Source: Candidatus Leptovillus gracilis (GTDB lineage: Bacteria > Chloroflexota > Anaerolineae > Promineifilales > Promineifilaceae). Taken from it: 64,000 bases of DNA. A program made the position numbers and the translations under genes. The notes below the pieces were generated by a model. That model was not told where the DNA came from. It did no database searches and saw only the letters and a program-made list of their open reading frames with translations. Shown here in pieces: positions 8,623 through 17,481 of the stretch. The stretch covers positions 124,001 to 188,000 of the forward strand of contig JADJXA010000002.1 of NCBI GenBank assembly GCA_016716065.1. The letters are read 5' to 3'. Every line of letters begins with the position of its first letter. Within the stretch, counting starts at the first letter, position 1.

Positions 8623-10092
8623 ATGTTTGAAGCGCCAGCAATTGATTGGTTTGTAATCCTACCTTTTGTCATCGTTGCGGGATCTGGCATTCTGCTGATG
8701 GTGGTGGACTTGTTTGTGGCTGACGAGCAGCGCGCCTGGGCGCCCTGGCTGACCATTGTTGGCCTGTTTGCCGCCTTGGCGGTGAGTGTGAGTCAGTGGG
8801 GGATGGCTGGGGCGACGTTTACGGCCGTTGGCGACGCGCCGATGATCGTGGTGGACAATTTTGCCGTTTTCCTCAACGTTACCCTGCTGCTGGCTGGCAT
8901 TCTCAGCCTGCTTATCTCTCTCAATTTCCTGGAAGACGCCAACCTCAACAAGCCGGAATATCACATGCTCATGCTGTTCTCCCTGAGTGGCATGATGCTG
9001 ATGGGCATGTCCAACGACCTGATTTTGATTTTTGTCGCTTTGGAACTGCTCTCCATTCCGCTGTATATACTGTCGGGCATTGCCTGGCCCAACGTTAAAT
9101 CAGAAGAATCGGCGCTGAAATATTTCTTGTTGGGCGCGTTTTCCTCCAGCATTTTTGTGTTTGGCATCGCCCTGACCTATGGCGCGTCTGGCTCGACTTC
9201 TCTGCCGTTGATTGTGGCGCGGATCAGCCTGAACAGCGCCCTGGGCATTGGGGCGATGGCCTTCATCCTGGTGGGGCTGGCCTTTAAAGTGGCCGCTGCC
9301 CCCTTCCACATGTGGACGCCGGATGTGTATGAAGGTGCGCCGACGACGGTGACGGCCTTTATGTCGGTCGGGGCGAAGGTGGCCGGGTTTGCCGCGCTGC
9401 TGCGCATTTTGATGGTCGCTTTTCCCTATGTCGGCGATGCCTGGGTTGGCGCGTTGGCGATTCTGGCGACGCTGACGTTGATCATTGGCAACGTGGTCGC
9501 CATTGCCCAAACCAACATCAAGCGCATGTTGGCTTATTCCAGCATTGCCCACGCGGGCTATATTTTGATTGCTGTGGCTGCCAGCGCCAACAGCCCGGAT
9601 GGGGTGGGTGCGGCGCTGTTTTACATGATGGCTTATCTTTTCAGCAACCTGGGCGCGTTTGCCATTGTGATTGCCATGGAAAAACGGGACGATCAGGGCG
9701 TGCTGCTGGACGATTACAAAGGCTTGTGGCAGCGCAGCCCGGCGATGGCGCTGGCGATGGTTGTGTTTATGTTGTCGCTGGCGGGCATCCCACCGACGGG
9801 TGGCTTTGTGGGCAAGTTATTTGTCTTTCGCACGGCCGTTGAAGCGAATTTAACCTGGCTGGCGGTGGTGGGGGTGGTAACGGCCGTTGTCTCTACTTTC
9901 TACTACTTGCGCGTGGTTTACCTGATGTTTATGTTTGAAGGTGAGGCTGAAATAAACGCCAAACCGGCATTGAGGACGGCCGTTGTCGTGATGGTTCTAG
10001 TCACATTCCTCATCGGCTTACTGCCTGGCGCCTGGTTTGAACTTGCGCGGCAGGCGGGCCTGAGCGGGCTGCCACTGCTGGCCGGTGGTTAG
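8623..10092 (+). CDS. nuoN: NADH-quinone oxidoreductase subunit N
   Basis: A 489-residue antiporter-like subunit with about 14 hydrophobic helices. The region FVALELLSIPLYILSG carries the conserved helix-5 glutamate. KVAAAPFHMWTPDVYEGAPT and RMLAYSSIAHAGYILIA are NuoN signatures. The start ATG 8623 follows AAGAAGGTTAAAGCT. It ends the complex I gene set here, with the SARP-like gene converging on it. Confidence 0.96.
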   Translation: MFEAPAIDWFVILPFVIVAGSGILLMVVDLFVADEQRAWAPWLTIVGLFAALAVSVSQWGMAGATFTAVGDAPMIVVDNFAVFLNVTLLLAGILSLLISLNFLEDANLNKPEYHMLMLFSLSGMMLMGMSNDLILIFVALELLSIPLYILSGIAWPNVKSEESALKYFLLGAFSSSIFVFGIALTYGASGSTSLPLIVARISLNSALGIGAMAFILVGLAFKVAAAPFHMWTPDVYEGAPTTVTAFMSVGAKVAGFAALLRILMVAFPYVGDAWVGALAILATLTLIIGNVVAIAQTNIKRMLAYSSIAHAGYILIAVAASANSPDGVGAALFYMMAYLFSNLGAFAIVIAMEKRDDQGVLLDDYKGLWQRSPAMALAMVVFMLSLAGIPPTGGFVGKLFVFRTAVEANLTWLAVVGVVTAVVSTFYYLRVVYLMFMFEGEAEINAKPALRTAVVVMVLVTFLIGLLPGAWFELARQAGLSGLPLLAGG

Positions 10093-10102
10093 CAGCGGTA
10101 GC

Positions 10103-10142
10103 CAGTGTTCAGTATTCAGTATTCAGTATTCAGTATTCAGTG
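10103..10142. repeat. 7-bp tandem repeat CAGTATT (about 5 copies)
   Basis: A run of CAGTGTT followed by four CAGTATT copies and a final CAGT fills the convergent gap between nuoN and the SARP-like gene. A related CAGTGTT run with a matching inverted arm lies at 40250-40323. The repeat has no coding role; it may form part of a bidirectional transcription boundary, but no T-tract was seen. Confidence 0.7.
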
Positions 10143-10164
10143 TACGTTTTCCAGAAACAGCGCC

Positions 10165-11079
10165 TCAGTTTCCTAGGAAAAGAGTGGATTCAACGCGGTG
10201 AATTTCTTGCTGAATTTGCTGCCGCGTTTTCTGCAAGATGGCGTCGAACTCTTGCAGGCGGCCCAGAGCAGCCTGCAGGGTAAAGGGATTAGCCGACGGG
10301 GTGATGGCCGGGGCGGGGTATTCCAGCCGGTCGGCCTGGATTTGGGCGTGGAGGTGTTCCGTGGAGGCGGCCGGCTGCACCCCCAATTCACGTAAGAGAA
10401 CGGCCGTACACCGTTCATACTGCCGCAGTGCGCTGGTTCGGTCGCCGGCCAGGTAATAGAGCCGCATCAGGCGGCGGTGGGTGCGCTCCCGCGCCTGGTC
10501 GTGGCGCAGAATTTGCATCCCATAGCTGATGGCCGATTCATAGGCGCCGCAGCTTTCGCCATGCTCCATCAATTTGTCCAGCATCATCAACAACATCTGC
10601 TGATACCGTTCACGTTCAAACAAACACCAATCCTGGTACCAGCCTTCCAGCAAATCGCCGCGATGAAGCTGCACGGCTTCGGCAAGGGTGCGCACGGCCG
10701 TTTCGTCCAGTTCAGCCCCCGCTTTTCCCTGCGTGCAGACAAACGCCTGCTCAAATAAGGCCACATCCAGCCGCAAAACGGCCGTAAGACCTATCTGAAT
10801 CCAATCCGACTCAATCTGCACAATGGTGTTTAAATCATCATAGCCGCTAAACGCGCTTTGCAACTGCCACAGCGTGCGTCGCAGATAACTCTTCGACTGC
10901 GCCGATGGCTGTTCCGGCCAAAGTAAACTGGCGAGTGATTCCCGATGGTGTGGCCGGTCTGCGTGCAAAAGCAGATAACACAACAACTCCTGAACTTTAC
11001 ATGCATCTAGCCCGTCTAACGCCTGCTCCCCACAGCGGGCACAAAACTTGCCAAACAACGAGATTTGCAACTGATCCAT
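10165..11079 (-). CDS. SARP/BTAD-family transcriptional regulator
   Basis: A 304-residue protein with the OmpR/PhoB-like winged-helix of SARP regulators (about 1-95: ISLFGKFCAR..., RESLASLLWPE, SKSYLRRTLWQLQ) followed by a bacterial transcriptional activation domain of TPR-like helices (about 100-245, GDLLEGWYQDWCLFERERY and GDRTSALRQYERCTAVLLRE). The last 50 residues are helical and may form a coiled coil. It lacks the LuxR/AAA parts of large SARPs. Targets are unknown: the neighbours are convergent nuoN and distant ftsK. Confidence 0.85.
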   Translation of the reverse strand: MDQLQISLFGKFCARCGEQALDGLDACKVQELLCYLLLHADRPHHRESLASLLWPEQPSAQSKSYLRRTLWQLQSAFSGYDDLNTIVQIESDWIQIGLTAVLRLDVALFEQAFVCTQGKAGAELDETAVRTLAEAVQLHRGDLLEGWYQDWCLFERERYQQMLLMMLDKLMEHGESCGAYESAISYGMQILRHDQARERTHRRLMRLYYLAGDRTSALRQYERCTAVLLRELGVQPAASTEHLHAQIQADRLEYPAPAITPSANPFTLQAALGRLQEFDAILQKTRQQIQQEIHRVESTLFLGN

Positions 11080-11464
11080 GCGTGCGCCTCTTCGTGATGG
11101 CCCAACAATCTGTTTGTCGGGGAACCAGATGAATTATGCTAATGTTTTCTGTCGTAGAACAAAAGCAGTTTGATGGATGAATTAATTGGCTGCGTAACGA
11201 TGGTGATGATGGTGGAGTGGTGCGGGTATGGGTGAACGATTGAGGACAAAACCAATGAGTCACACCATTATAAACGATATGCTTTGAATTTTTACGGCAT
11301 GACCCATCATTTTAGAAAAATAGGTATGGTTCAACAGGGGCGGGTTCATCTTTTATGAATTCTCAGAAGTTACACGGAGGAGTCACGGAGATTTTGGCGC
11401 AGAAACAAGCTCTTTCTTCGTGTCTCACCATGACAGCATGTGTGAAGGACATTTGTCGCCCTGC
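11080..11464. other. 385-base intergenic region upstream of the SARP gene and downstream of ftsK
   Basis: No credible ORF or tandem-word hairpin is seen. On the minus strand a CATAAT element lies about 80 bases before the SARP start, with only a poor -35 match (TTGTTC, 18-base spacer). The region is more AT-rich than its neighbours, consistent with promoter DNA for the minus-strand regulator. Confidence 0.4.
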
Positions 11465-13675
11465 CTACGAATCAGAGAGGATTTCTTCCAGCGGATTGTC
11501 GCTTTCTTCGACGAGGCTTTTGCGGGTTTTACCGCCCGTTTGCGGGTCTTCCACCAGGCCCATCTCGAAGAGGTGTTCCATGATGCGCGCGGCGCGTGGG
11601 TAGCCGATGCGCAGCCGACGCTGCAACATGGAACTGGAAATACTGTCTTGTTTTTGGGCGATTTCGATCGCCTGTTCCAATAGCTGGTCAGTTTCGTCCA
11701 GCAGGGCGTGTTTGGCGATAAGCGTCTCCCAGGGCGGCGGGATTGGCTCGAAATCGGGTAATGTGGTGTGCCAATGGTTGACAAGGCGCTCGATTTCATT
11801 GTCGTTGACAAAAACCCCCTGCACGCGCACCGGTCCGGCGGCGTCTGGGGCCTGAAAAAGCATGTCGCCCTTGCCCAACAGATGCTCCGCACCACCCGTA
11901 TCCAGGATGACGCGCGAATCTACGCCGGAGGCCACCGAAAAGGAGAGGCGGGCGGGGAAGTTGGCTTTGATCAAGCCGGTGATTACGTCGGTAGACGGCC
12001 GTTGCGTCGCCACAATCAAATGAATGCCCGTCGCCCGCGCCATCTGCGCCAACCGGCAAAGGGTCCGCTCCACGTCGCCGGGATAGGTGTACATCAAATC
12101 GGCCAGTTCATCAATGAAAACCGCCAGGTAAGGCAGCTTTTTTAGCGTTGGGTGGCGGGCCACTTTGTGGTTGTAGCCGTTCAGGTTGCGGGCACTGACC
12201 AGGGTAAACATCTCGTAGCGGCGGTCCATTTCGGCCGTCAGCCAGCGCAACACGCCCACCGCCCGGTCGGCCTCCACCTCCACCTTGCCGATCAGGTGGG
12301 GCAGGCCATTAAAGCGGATCAGTTCAACCTTTTTGGGGTCTATCATGATGAGGTTGAGCCGTTCCGGTGAATTGTTGAACACCAGGCAAGAAACGAAGGC
12401 GTTGATGCACACCGACTTGCCAGAGCCGGTCGTCCCGGCGATCAGCAGGTGGGGCATGGTTGCCAGGTCTATCGCCTGGGCTGCCCCGGAAACGTCCTGC
12501 CCCAGAGCGACGCCCAGGGGGCTTTTGATTTTGGCAAAGGCGTCGGATTCCAGGATGGAACGCAGGCGCACGATGCTGGTTTCGGCGTTGGGCACTTCGA
12601 TGCCGACCACGCCGCGCCCCGGGACCGGCGCCTCAATGCGCAGCCGGGTGACGGCCAGCGCCAGGGCCAGGTCACGGTGCAGCGAAGCGATCTGGCCGAT
12701 GCGGATTTTCTGCTGTTTGGGGTCGCCATCTGGCCCGGTGCGTTCCACATAGCCGGGCTGTACGCCGAACTGGGTGATGGCCGGGCCGCGCCGGATTTCG
12801 GTGACGATGGCCGGAATGTGGAAGTCGGCCAGGGTGCTTTCGATGATGCGCTTCTTTTCATCAATTTCGGCGGGGGACATGGCCGTGGGCACGCCTTCTT
12901 CTAACAGGGTGATGGCCGGCAGGCGTTGGTCGCGCCGCTGCCAATCCATGCCATCTTCCTGCGGCGCGGAGTCTTCGATGATGATGAGGTCGTTGGGGCT
13001 GCGCAGATGGGACTGGGGCAGAGGCACGGCCGTTTCCTGGGGCAATGTTGGCCGCGCTACCGCTGCCCGCTCTGGTGGGGCAATCCTGGCGCCCCAATGG
13101 CGCAGGCCGATAGTGATGTGGTTCAGGGTCTCTAACAGGTCCAGCCAACCATAGTTGACCAGCAAAGCAAAGCCCCAAATCAGCAAAATGGCGTACAGAA
13201 TGCTGATGAGAAAGGGACCGATCAATTCCAGCAGCGGTTCTGATAATGCCCAGCCAACCAGCCCGCCGCCTAGACCCCGATAGGCGTCGGACAGGGTGGC
13301 GTTGGTGAGTAGGTGGCTGAGGGGGAGGGCGGTGAACAGCAGCAGTTCTAGCCCGACAACCTGGGAGGCGTGGAATTGATACGGCCGTTTCACCCGCCGA
13401 ACAGCCAGATGCAGCCCTACGGCCGCCAGAATAAAGAACAAAGGATACACTCCCCAACCAAACACCTGGCGCAGCAAACTGGTCCACCACGTCAGCCAGC
13501 CGGCCTGGGTAAAGCCGGGCAGCGCCAGCAAAGTGATCAGCGCGAAGAGACACAACAGTCCACCGGCGATTTCCACCCGCCAGGGGATGAGGCCGTTGAT
13601 AAACTTTTCATCCCAGGTTGGCGGCGGTGGCGGGGGTTCTGTTTTGGGGGAACGGGTGGTGGTTTTGCGGGTCAT
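11465..13675 (-). CDS. ftsK: FtsK/SpoIIIE-family DNA translocase
   Basis: A 736-residue hexameric DNA pump for chromosome segregation at the division septum. After a Pro-rich cytoplasmic N-terminus it has about four transmembrane helices (residues about 30-190), then a linker, the alpha/beta RecA-like motor with Walker A GTTGSGKSV and Walker B LAVFIDELADLM, and the C-terminal winged-helix gamma domain (SSMLQRRLRIGYPRAARIME) that reads polarity sequences. Start ATG 13675 (MTRKTTT) is preferred. An upstream in-frame ATG at 13714 would translate part of the intergenic hairpin. Confidence 0.95.
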   Translation of the reverse strand: MTRKTTTRSPKTEPPPPPPTWDEKFINGLIPWRVEIAGGLLCLFALITLLALPGFTQAGWLTWWTSLLRQVFGWGVYPLFFILAAVGLHLAVRRVKRPYQFHASQVVGLELLLFTALPLSHLLTNATLSDAYRGLGGGLVGWALSEPLLELIGPFLISILYAILLIWGFALLVNYGWLDLLETLNHITIGLRHWGARIAPPERAAVARPTLPQETAVPLPQSHLRSPNDLIIIEDSAPQEDGMDWQRRDQRLPAITLLEEGVPTAMSPAEIDEKKRIIESTLADFHIPAIVTEIRRGPAITQFGVQPGYVERTGPDGDPKQQKIRIGQIASLHRDLALALAVTRLRIEAPVPGRGVVGIEVPNAETSIVRLRSILESDAFAKIKSPLGVALGQDVSGAAQAIDLATMPHLLIAGTTGSGKSVCINAFVSCLVFNNSPERLNLIMIDPKKVELIRFNGLPHLIGKVEVEADRAVGVLRWLTAEMDRRYEMFTLVSARNLNGYNHKVARHPTLKKLPYLAVFIDELADLMYTYPGDVERTLCRLAQMARATGIHLIVATQRPSTDVITGLIKANFPARLSFSVASGVDSRVILDTGGAEHLLGKGDMLFQAPDAAGPVRVQGVFVNDNEIERLVNHWHTTLPDFEPIPPPWETLIAKHALLDETDQLLEQAIEIAQKQDSISSSMLQRRLRIGYPRAARIMEHLFEMGLVEDPQTGGKTRKSLVEESDNPLEEILSDS

Positions 13676-13678
13676 AAA

Positions 13679-13799
13679 AGTAGTCGGTAGCTGAAGATTA
13701 ATAGTTGACAGCAAGTATACAACAAATCAACAGCCGACGTGAGGAAGCGGCGTGAGGACGCCGCTTTCAGGCTGTCAACTCCCAACTCCCAACTATCTA
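13679..13799. repeat. Nested intergenic hairpins between rpsA-like gene and ftsK
   Basis: GTAGCTGAAGATTAATAGTT on the left and CTCCCAACTCCCAACTATCT on the right are roughly reverse complementary; the right arm contains the tandem word CTCCCAA. Inside lies a perfect hairpin, AAGCGGCGT (13745-13753), loop GAGG, ACGCCGCTT (13758-13766). It lies 3' of the S1-domain gene on the minus strand but lacks a T-tract in that direction. Confidence 0.55.
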
Positions 13800-14786
13800 C
13801 TGATTTTGGGGGACGCCGCGTAAACTGAGGGCCAGACGTTTGGCACGGCCGTCTACTTGCAGCACGCGGGCGACAACGCGGTCCCCGATATTGACCACGT
13901 TGCGCGGATGCAAAAAAGAGCCTTCAGCCAGTTCAGAAATGTGGACTAACCCTTCTAGCTCCCGTTCCAACAGCACAAACGCACCATAGTTGGTGATATT
14001 GTTGATGATACCGGCGACGATTTGGTCTGGTTGGTAGCGTGTTTCGGCCGTTGCCCAAGGATCTGGATACAGACGCTTGACGCTCAGGGCCACCCGCTCG
14101 TTCCCTGAGTCTACCCCCAGCACCAGAACTTCCAATTGTTCATCTGGCTGCACAATCTTGCTAGGGTGGGGTACGCGGCTCCAGGACAACTCGGAGATAT
14201 GGATCAGCCCTTCCACGCCGCCCAAATCTACAAATGCGCCAAAATCAGTTAGATTGGTCACGCGGCCGGTGAGGATGTCGCCCGATTTAAGGGCGTCTAA
14301 AACGTTCTGACGTTGTTCTGGCTCTACCACGGCGGCTCTTTCAGACAAAATGAGCCGGTTCATCTGCGGATTCACTTCGATGATTCGGAGGGTGAGGACG
14401 CGATTGACAGTGTCTTTGAGTACTTGAATGCGCTGCGAGGCGATGTGGAACTGGGGGAAATCTATCAGTTGCGAGGCTGGCACAAAACCGGGCAGACCCT
14501 GCCACTGCACAAGCAACCCCCCTTTGTTATAGCCAACGATGGCGAGTTCTAACTTCTGCCTGGCGTCCAGAGCTTCCTGGGCCAATTTCCAGGGGTCCAT
14601 CAGCGACGTTCCTATTTCGGGAAGCCAATCGTCGTCGCCACTTACCACCTCATAACGACCGGAAGCGGCAGCCTGGTCACGGTCGGTTATATGTGGCTCG
14701 TTTTCTTTGTGTGACAATAAAGCGGCCCAAAAAGAATCATCTCGCTGGTTTGTTTCGGGAGACGCCTGGGAAGATTGGAGATTCAT
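13797..14786 (-). CDS. rpsA: S1 RNA-binding domain protein (30S ribosomal protein S1-like)
   Basis: A 329-residue protein with an acidic N-terminal segment of about 60 residues and three S1/OB-fold repeats: about 67-135 (degenerate, GYNKGGLLVQWQGLPGFVPA), about 150-222 (GDILTGRVTNLTDFGAFVDL, GLIHISELSW) and about 235-310 (IVAGIINNITNYGAFVLLER, GLVHISELAE). Repeats 2 and 3 are canonical. Short S1 proteins with three or four repeats are common outside Proteobacteria; RpsA function (mRNA capture on the 30S subunit) is likely but not proven. A strong promoter lies 85 bases upstream. Confidence 0.85.
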   Translation of the reverse strand: MNLQSSQASPETNQRDDSFWAALLSHKENEPHITDRDQAAASGRYEVVSGDDDWLPEIGTSLMDPWKLAQEALDARQKLELAIVGYNKGGLLVQWQGLPGFVPASQLIDFPQFHIASQRIQVLKDTVNRVLTLRIIEVNPQMNRLILSERAAVVEPEQRQNVLDALKSGDILTGRVTNLTDFGAFVDLGGVEGLIHISELSWSRVPHPSKIVQPDEQLEVLVLGVDSGNERVALSVKRLYPDPWATAETRYQPDQIVAGIINNITNYGAFVLLERELEGLVHISELAEGSFLHPRNVVNIGDRVVARVLQVDGRAKRLALSLRGVPQNQ

Positions 14787-15088
14787 ATGCTGTTACTCGG
14801 ATAAAATTGTCACACAACGCACGCCATAGCCGCTTGTCTGTAACCTAATGAGCATAGTACTTTATTCCTAATTATAGGCTTTGCTATTCCTGTGTCAACC
14901 GGAACGCTGAGGCCCAGGCGCGGCGTGGTTTTCCATGATGCGGATTTGCTGCATCTGCTTTATACGCCTGTGCCTCGGTCGCACTGATTGATGGCCGCAG
15001 GTTATAATAGGTCCTGAGAAAGCAGGCTGTCTTGTTATTTTGGTGGTGAACAACCGGAGAGGTTGAGCTGCCGTTTTCGGAGGAATAA
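14787..15088. other. 302-base divergent promoter region (rpsA-like / birA)
   Basis: It holds the consensus minus-strand promoter described separately. On the plus strand a TATAAT at 15003-15008 precedes birA by about 80 bases but lacks a recognisable -35 at 16-18 bases, so it is a weak candidate. No ORF is supported here. Confidence 0.5.
14871..14898 (-). promoter_or_regulatory. Consensus sigma70 promoter of the rpsA-like gene
   Basis: On the minus strand TTGACA (14898-14893) and TATAAT (14876-14871) are both perfect consensus hexamers, separated by 16 bases. Transcription would start near 14864, giving a 5' leader of about 78 bases before ATG 14786. It is the clearest promoter I found in the window and fits a highly expressed translation gene. 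Confidence 0.75.
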
Positions 15089-15913
15089 ATGGTGGAAGAA
15101 TTAGCGTCAACGGCCGTACTGCCCCATCTGCACACAGGCTGGTTAGGCCACGCCTACCATTATTACCCCACTATTTCCTCCACCAATGACGTGCTCAAAG
15201 AAATGGTGCGGCAAGGCAGCGACCAATGGCCGCCCGCGGGCACGGTATTGGTGGCCGATTATCAAAGCGCTGGCCGTGGCCGCTTGGACCGCCGCTGGGA
15301 GGCGTCGCCAGGCACTTCGTTGATGATGTCGCTGTTGTTTCGCCCTGATTGGCCGGGGCAGCAGCTTTTGTGGCTGACGATGATGGCCAGCCTGGCAGTC
15401 CTGGAAGCGGCAGAAACGGCCGTTGGCATTCACGCTGCGCCGATGGGCGTGAAATGGCCCAATGACCTGATGATCTGGCAGGAAGGCGTGTGGCGGAAAT
15501 GGGGCGGACTGCTGCTGGAAGGCAGTGTGGCAGAAAACGGCCGTCTACAAACCGTCGTCATGGGCCTGGGCCTCAACGTGAACATGACCACCAGCCAGCT
15601 TCCCCAGGGCATCACCCCCACCGCCAGCCTGTCGCTGGCGGCCGGCCGGCCGGTGTCCCGGTTGGCCTTGCTGGTAGATATTCTAACCCGGCTGGAAGGG
15701 TATTATGCGGCGGCAGAGGACGGCCGTTCCCCCCAGCCGCAGTGGCAGGCGCGTCTGATTACCCTGGGGCAGATGGTCACTGTCAGCCGACCCGGCCAGC
15801 CGCTGTTGGCCGGCCAGGCCGTAGGCGTGGATGAATGGGGTCAGTTATTGGTGCAGAGCGCCGACGGCCGTCAGCACACCATCGCAGCTGGCGATGTTTC
15901 CTTGCGCGGCTGA
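15089..15913 (+). CDS. birA: Biotin--[acetyl-CoA-carboxylase] ligase, catalytic type
   Basis: A 274-residue ligase that activates biotin with ATP and attaches it to the biotin carboxyl carrier protein. Visible motifs are the entry SSTNDVLKEM, the biotinyl-5'-AMP loop in YQSAGRGRLDRRW, KWPNDLM, and GLGLNVN, followed by the small C-terminal SH3-like domain (about 225-274). It lacks the N-terminal winged helix of E. coli BirA, so it should be a non-regulatory class I ligase. ATG 15089 has an excellent GGAGGAATAA site. Confidence 0.93.
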   Translation: MVEELASTAVLPHLHTGWLGHAYHYYPTISSTNDVLKEMVRQGSDQWPPAGTVLVADYQSAGRGRLDRRWEASPGTSLMMSLLFRPDWPGQQLLWLTMMASLAVLEAAETAVGIHAAPMGVKWPNDLMIWQEGVWRKWGGLLLEGSVAENGRLQTVVMGLGLNVNMTTSQLPQGITPTASLSLAAGRPVSRLALLVDILTRLEGYYAAAEDGRSPQPQWQARLITLGQMVTVSRPGQPLLAGQAVGVDEWGQLLVQSADGRQHTIAAGDVSLRG

Positions 15914-16030
15914 GGAACGGCCGTAATCAGGCAAGTGCCATAAGCGGTGTCAGTCCCTAAAGTGTTGGCGAACCCCTTGGGGTTCAACACAAAACACCGC
16001 CATACGCCTGCGCCATAGTCGAGTCTACCA

Positions 16031-16059
16031 TTGACATTTATGAGTATGTCGGGTAGCCT
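16031..16059 (+). promoter_or_regulatory. Candidate sigma70 promoter upstream of the 110-residue membrane protein
   Basis: A perfect -35 TTGACA at 16031-16036 is followed after 17 bases by TAGCCT, a poor -10 (3 of 6). Transcription would begin about 37 bases before ATG 16103. Upstream, around 15966-15992, a small dyad AACCCCTTGGGGTT could end birA transcription. Confidence 0.35.
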
Positions 16060-16102
16060 TTCGGAGTGGATTTGTTGCCCAATTGATACCAGGAGATGAA
16101 CC

Positions 16103-16435
16103 ATGAGCAATGATTTTAGTCGCTTCAGCGACGATTCTTTTGATGAAACACCCGACTGGCTGTTGGATGATGACGCGACGCCATTGGAATCAGCAACCGA
16201 CGACTTTGAGACCGGCGGCGATGACGAGTTCGATCAACTCCGTCGCAAAAGTACGCGCACCGGCTCCATGCAAGACGAGATGGAAGCCGCCGAACGCACA
16301 ACGGCGACAAGTTCTGGCGGCTCTTTTGCCTGGAGCAAGTTTACCCCCGGCCAACGTCTGGTTTTGGCCTTGTTAATACTCTTAAACATCATTGCCGTCG
16401 CTTTCGGCGTGATGGTGGTGGCCGGTATCATTTAA
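16103..16435 (+). CDS. Small acidic single-pass membrane protein, uncharacterised
   Basis: 110 residues. The first 85 are strongly acidic and low in hydrophobics (DDSFDETPDWLLDDD), and the C-terminal 25 form one transmembrane helix (LVLALLILLNIIAVAFGVMV). It would thus be tail-anchored with an acidic cytoplasmic domain. ATG 16103 follows CAGGAGATGAACC. I recognise no family. It sits just upstream of the EcsC-like gene in the same direction, so they may share a transcript. Confidence 0.7.
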   Translation: MSNDFSRFSDDSFDETPDWLLDDDATPLESATDDFETGGDDEFDQLRRKSTRTGSMQDEMEAAERTTATSSGGSFAWSKFTPGQRLVLALLILLNIIAVAFGVMVVAGII

Positions 16436-16556
16436 GCTGCCGCCTATTGGCGGCTGCTAAACCTGTAAGAATCTAACCGCGAAGAGTGTGACGGGCACAG
16501 AGAGATGTCCATCAATCTCTGCATCCTCCACACCTTCGCGGTTTGTTGTTCTCCCT

Positions 16557-17369
16557 ATGGATAACCTGATGACCAATGCTGCTCTGGAGCAAACCAATAA
16601 ACAATCCAAACGTCTTACCCTGACCGATAAACTCCTCAATCGTTTGGGGCAGGTCATTGATGAAACCGATGAACAGGCGGCTGCGGCGCGGGTGGCGAAG
16701 ATGCAGGTGGCCCATCCCAATGAACCGGTGGCAAAGCTGGCCGACCGCCTGATCGCCAGCAAGTCTCGGGAAACGGCCGTTATCGGGGCCACCACTTCAG
16801 CCGCAGCCATTATTCCCGGCGTGGGCACGTTTGCCGGGCTGGCGCTGGGCGTGGCCGCTGACTTTGGGGTTACTTTTAAGCTGCAAGCGGAATTGGTGCT
16901 GGAAATTGCCACTTTATACGGCCGTGTCCTTTCCCCCAGCGAAAAACGGCGGGCCGTTTTGTTGGTGACTGGCCTCAGCGCCGGGACCACCACCCTGGCC
17001 CACCGCGCCGGCAACCACATCTCGCGCCGGGTCGCGGCGCGCGCCGGTTCCAAATATGTCACCGGGGCGCTGCCGGTGGCCGGGGTGGTCGCCTCGGCGT
17101 CTACCAATGCCGTGATGACTTATATCATCGGCCAGCGGGCGCGGGCTTATTTTAGCCTGGGGCCGGAAGCGATGGACGACTGGCGGCTGACGGCTCAGGC
17201 TCTAACCGGCCTGAACCGTGATGTATTGGTGAGCGGCGGGAAGAAGATAAAAGCGGCCGGCGGCACGGCCGTAGCTGGTGTTAAGAAAGCCGGTTCCTCG
17301 CTCATCCACCGCCGTAAGCAAACTCGACCCGAATTAGAGGAAATCATCCCCGTTTTTGACGCGCCCTGA
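16557..17369 (+). CDS. EcsC/DUF697-like helical membrane-associated protein
   Basis: 270 residues. A basic N-terminal helical part is followed by a Gly/Ala-rich hydrophobic hairpin (AAAIIPGVGTFAGLALGVAA, residues about 80-99), an amphipathic segment (KLQAELVLEIATLYGRVLSP) and a second hydrophobic stretch near VTGALPVAGVVASASTNAVM. This pattern resembles EcsC and DUF697 proteins, which associate with membranes or secretion machinery, but no activity is known. Start ATG 16557 (MDNLMTN) is preferred to the in-frame 16488 for lack of a ribosome site at the latter. Confidence 0.5.
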   Translation: MDNLMTNAALEQTNKQSKRLTLTDKLLNRLGQVIDETDEQAAAARVAKMQVAHPNEPVAKLADRLIASKSRETAVIGATTSAAAIIPGVGTFAGLALGVAADFGVTFKLQAELVLEIATLYGRVLSPSEKRRAVLLVTGLSAGTTTLAHRAGNHISRRVAARAGSKYVTGALPVAGVVASASTNAVMTYIIGQRARAYFSLGPEAMDDWRLTAQALTGLNRDVLVSGGKKIKAAGGTAVAGVKKAGSSLIHRRKQTRPELEEIIPVFDAP

Positions 17370-17385
17370 GCGGAACTATCGCCAA

Positions 17386-17481
17386 TCGCCTGGTATCCGT
17401 ATTCGGTAATCCGTATTCCGTGGGGCGATACTTCTGGCAAATGCCAACGGAAAATGGGATACGGGCTTTGGTTTACGGCTG
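17386..17481. repeat. Tandem-word intergenic repeat (CCGTATT words)
   Basis: GGTATCCGTATTCGGTAATC and TATTCCGTG on the left are followed by ACGGAAAATGGGATACGGGC and TTTGGTTTACGG, which are partly reverse complementary. It lies between the convergent EcsC-like and MFS genes. The words match those at 3927-3968 and the layout matches 22400-22476. Confidence 0.5.
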
